From: JANQOH01 sp965201155
GTDB taxonomy: Bacteria > Pseudomonadota > Alphaproteobacteria > UBA7887
NCBI GenBank assembly: GCA_965201155.1
Contig: OZ241752.1
Location: 1,178,001-1,242,000 of the forward strand
Length of the DNA: 64,000 bases
Direction of reading: 5' to 3'
Numbering within the stretch: the first letter of the stretch is position 1; each line of letters starts with the position of its first letter. Positions 63,885-64,000 of this stretch are shown here, in pieces. Below the pieces are notes generated by a model. The model made no database searches, was not told the origin of the DNA, and saw nothing but the letters and a program-made list of their open reading frames with translations. Made by a program: the position numbers and the translations under genes.

Positions 63885-64000
63885 ATGAAGATATGCCGGG
63901 TGATCAGCGCCGTCGGCGCGTTCCTTGTCTTCGGTTCGGGCGGTGCGGCGGCGGATGACCTGTTCGCCGTTGCCGGAGTGACGGTGGATGTGGAGGCGGA
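63885..64000 (+). CDS. DUF2066 domain protein (3' partial)
   Basis: Only the first ~38 codons are in the window. A signal peptide (RVISAVGAFLVFGSGGAAA) is followed by DDLFAVAGVTVDVEA, which resembles the start of DUF2066 proteins, an exported family commonly divergent from purM in alphaproteobacteria. ATG 63885 has CGGAG upstream. The rest of the gene is outside the window. Confidence 0.7.
   Translation, partial: MKICRVISAVGAFLVFGSGGAAADDLFAVAGVTVDVEA

Overview
The window is a GC-rich chromosomal stretch from an alphaproteobacterium; I cannot name the genus. The evidence is the set and order of housekeeping genes: lysC divergent from ubiG, a prmC-prfA-ispG-rodZ block, a GAF-type ptsP (EI-Ntr), sufS followed by a SufU-like scaffold, a DUF1476 (ATP synthase inhibitor zeta) gene near purC-purS, purN-purM divergent from a DUF2066 gene, and folK beside a NYN-domain gene and a family 5 uracil-DNA glycosylase. 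There is no plasmid, phage, IS or CRISPR signature. One tRNA is present (Gln, TTG).

Layout. 1-19.7 kb is mostly housekeeping: the end of a molybdopterin-binding/NTP-transferase fusion, sufS, sufU-like; prmC/prfA/ispG/rodZ; ptsP/nitronate monooxygenase/lysC; ubiG; a 2-hydroxyacid dehydrogenase; prmA. It is followed by a small apparent catabolic block (Tat-exported substrate-binding protein plus two tandem malate/lactate dehydrogenase paralogues) and by the UDG, NYN and folK genes. 19.7-22.2 kb holds tRNA-Gln, a second orphan substrate-binding protein and a methyltransferase.

22.2-37.3 kb is dominated by a single 14.7-kb gene for a 4915-residue secreted protein. It has an N-terminal mosaic of Calx-beta, putative Ig and fibronectin-like domains, exactly 22 tandem 115-residue (345-bp) Calx-beta-like repeats, further Calx-beta and Ig-like domains, and a C-terminal outer-membrane beta-barrel. 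Its 335-bp leader contains several strong inverted repeats.

37.3-44.3 kb (minus strand) is a four-gene envelope operon: DUF1302 outer-membrane protein, DUF1329 protein, YCF48-like propeller and RND/MMPL exporter. A cytochrome P450 diverges from it. 45.9-50.3 kb has rpsU, a small membrane protein, cytochrome c', purS, purC, cytochrome P460, an NRDE protein and the zeta subunit.

50.4-55.9 kb is a five-gene operon behind a Fur-like operator: porin, covalent-FMN-type protein, PepSY-like membrane protein, imelysin and a two-haem oxidoreductase. It looks like an iron-responsive periplasmic capture and redox module. The flavin transferase ApbE that would load the FMN protein lies 5 kb further on, beyond gor and gabD and next to a Slam-like outer-membrane protein.

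Just upstream of apbE is a very short gene (40 codons) with its own promoter, ribosome-binding site, signal peptide and terminator. It predicts an exported 14-residue acidic peptide. The window closes with purN-purM and the start of a DUF2066 gene.
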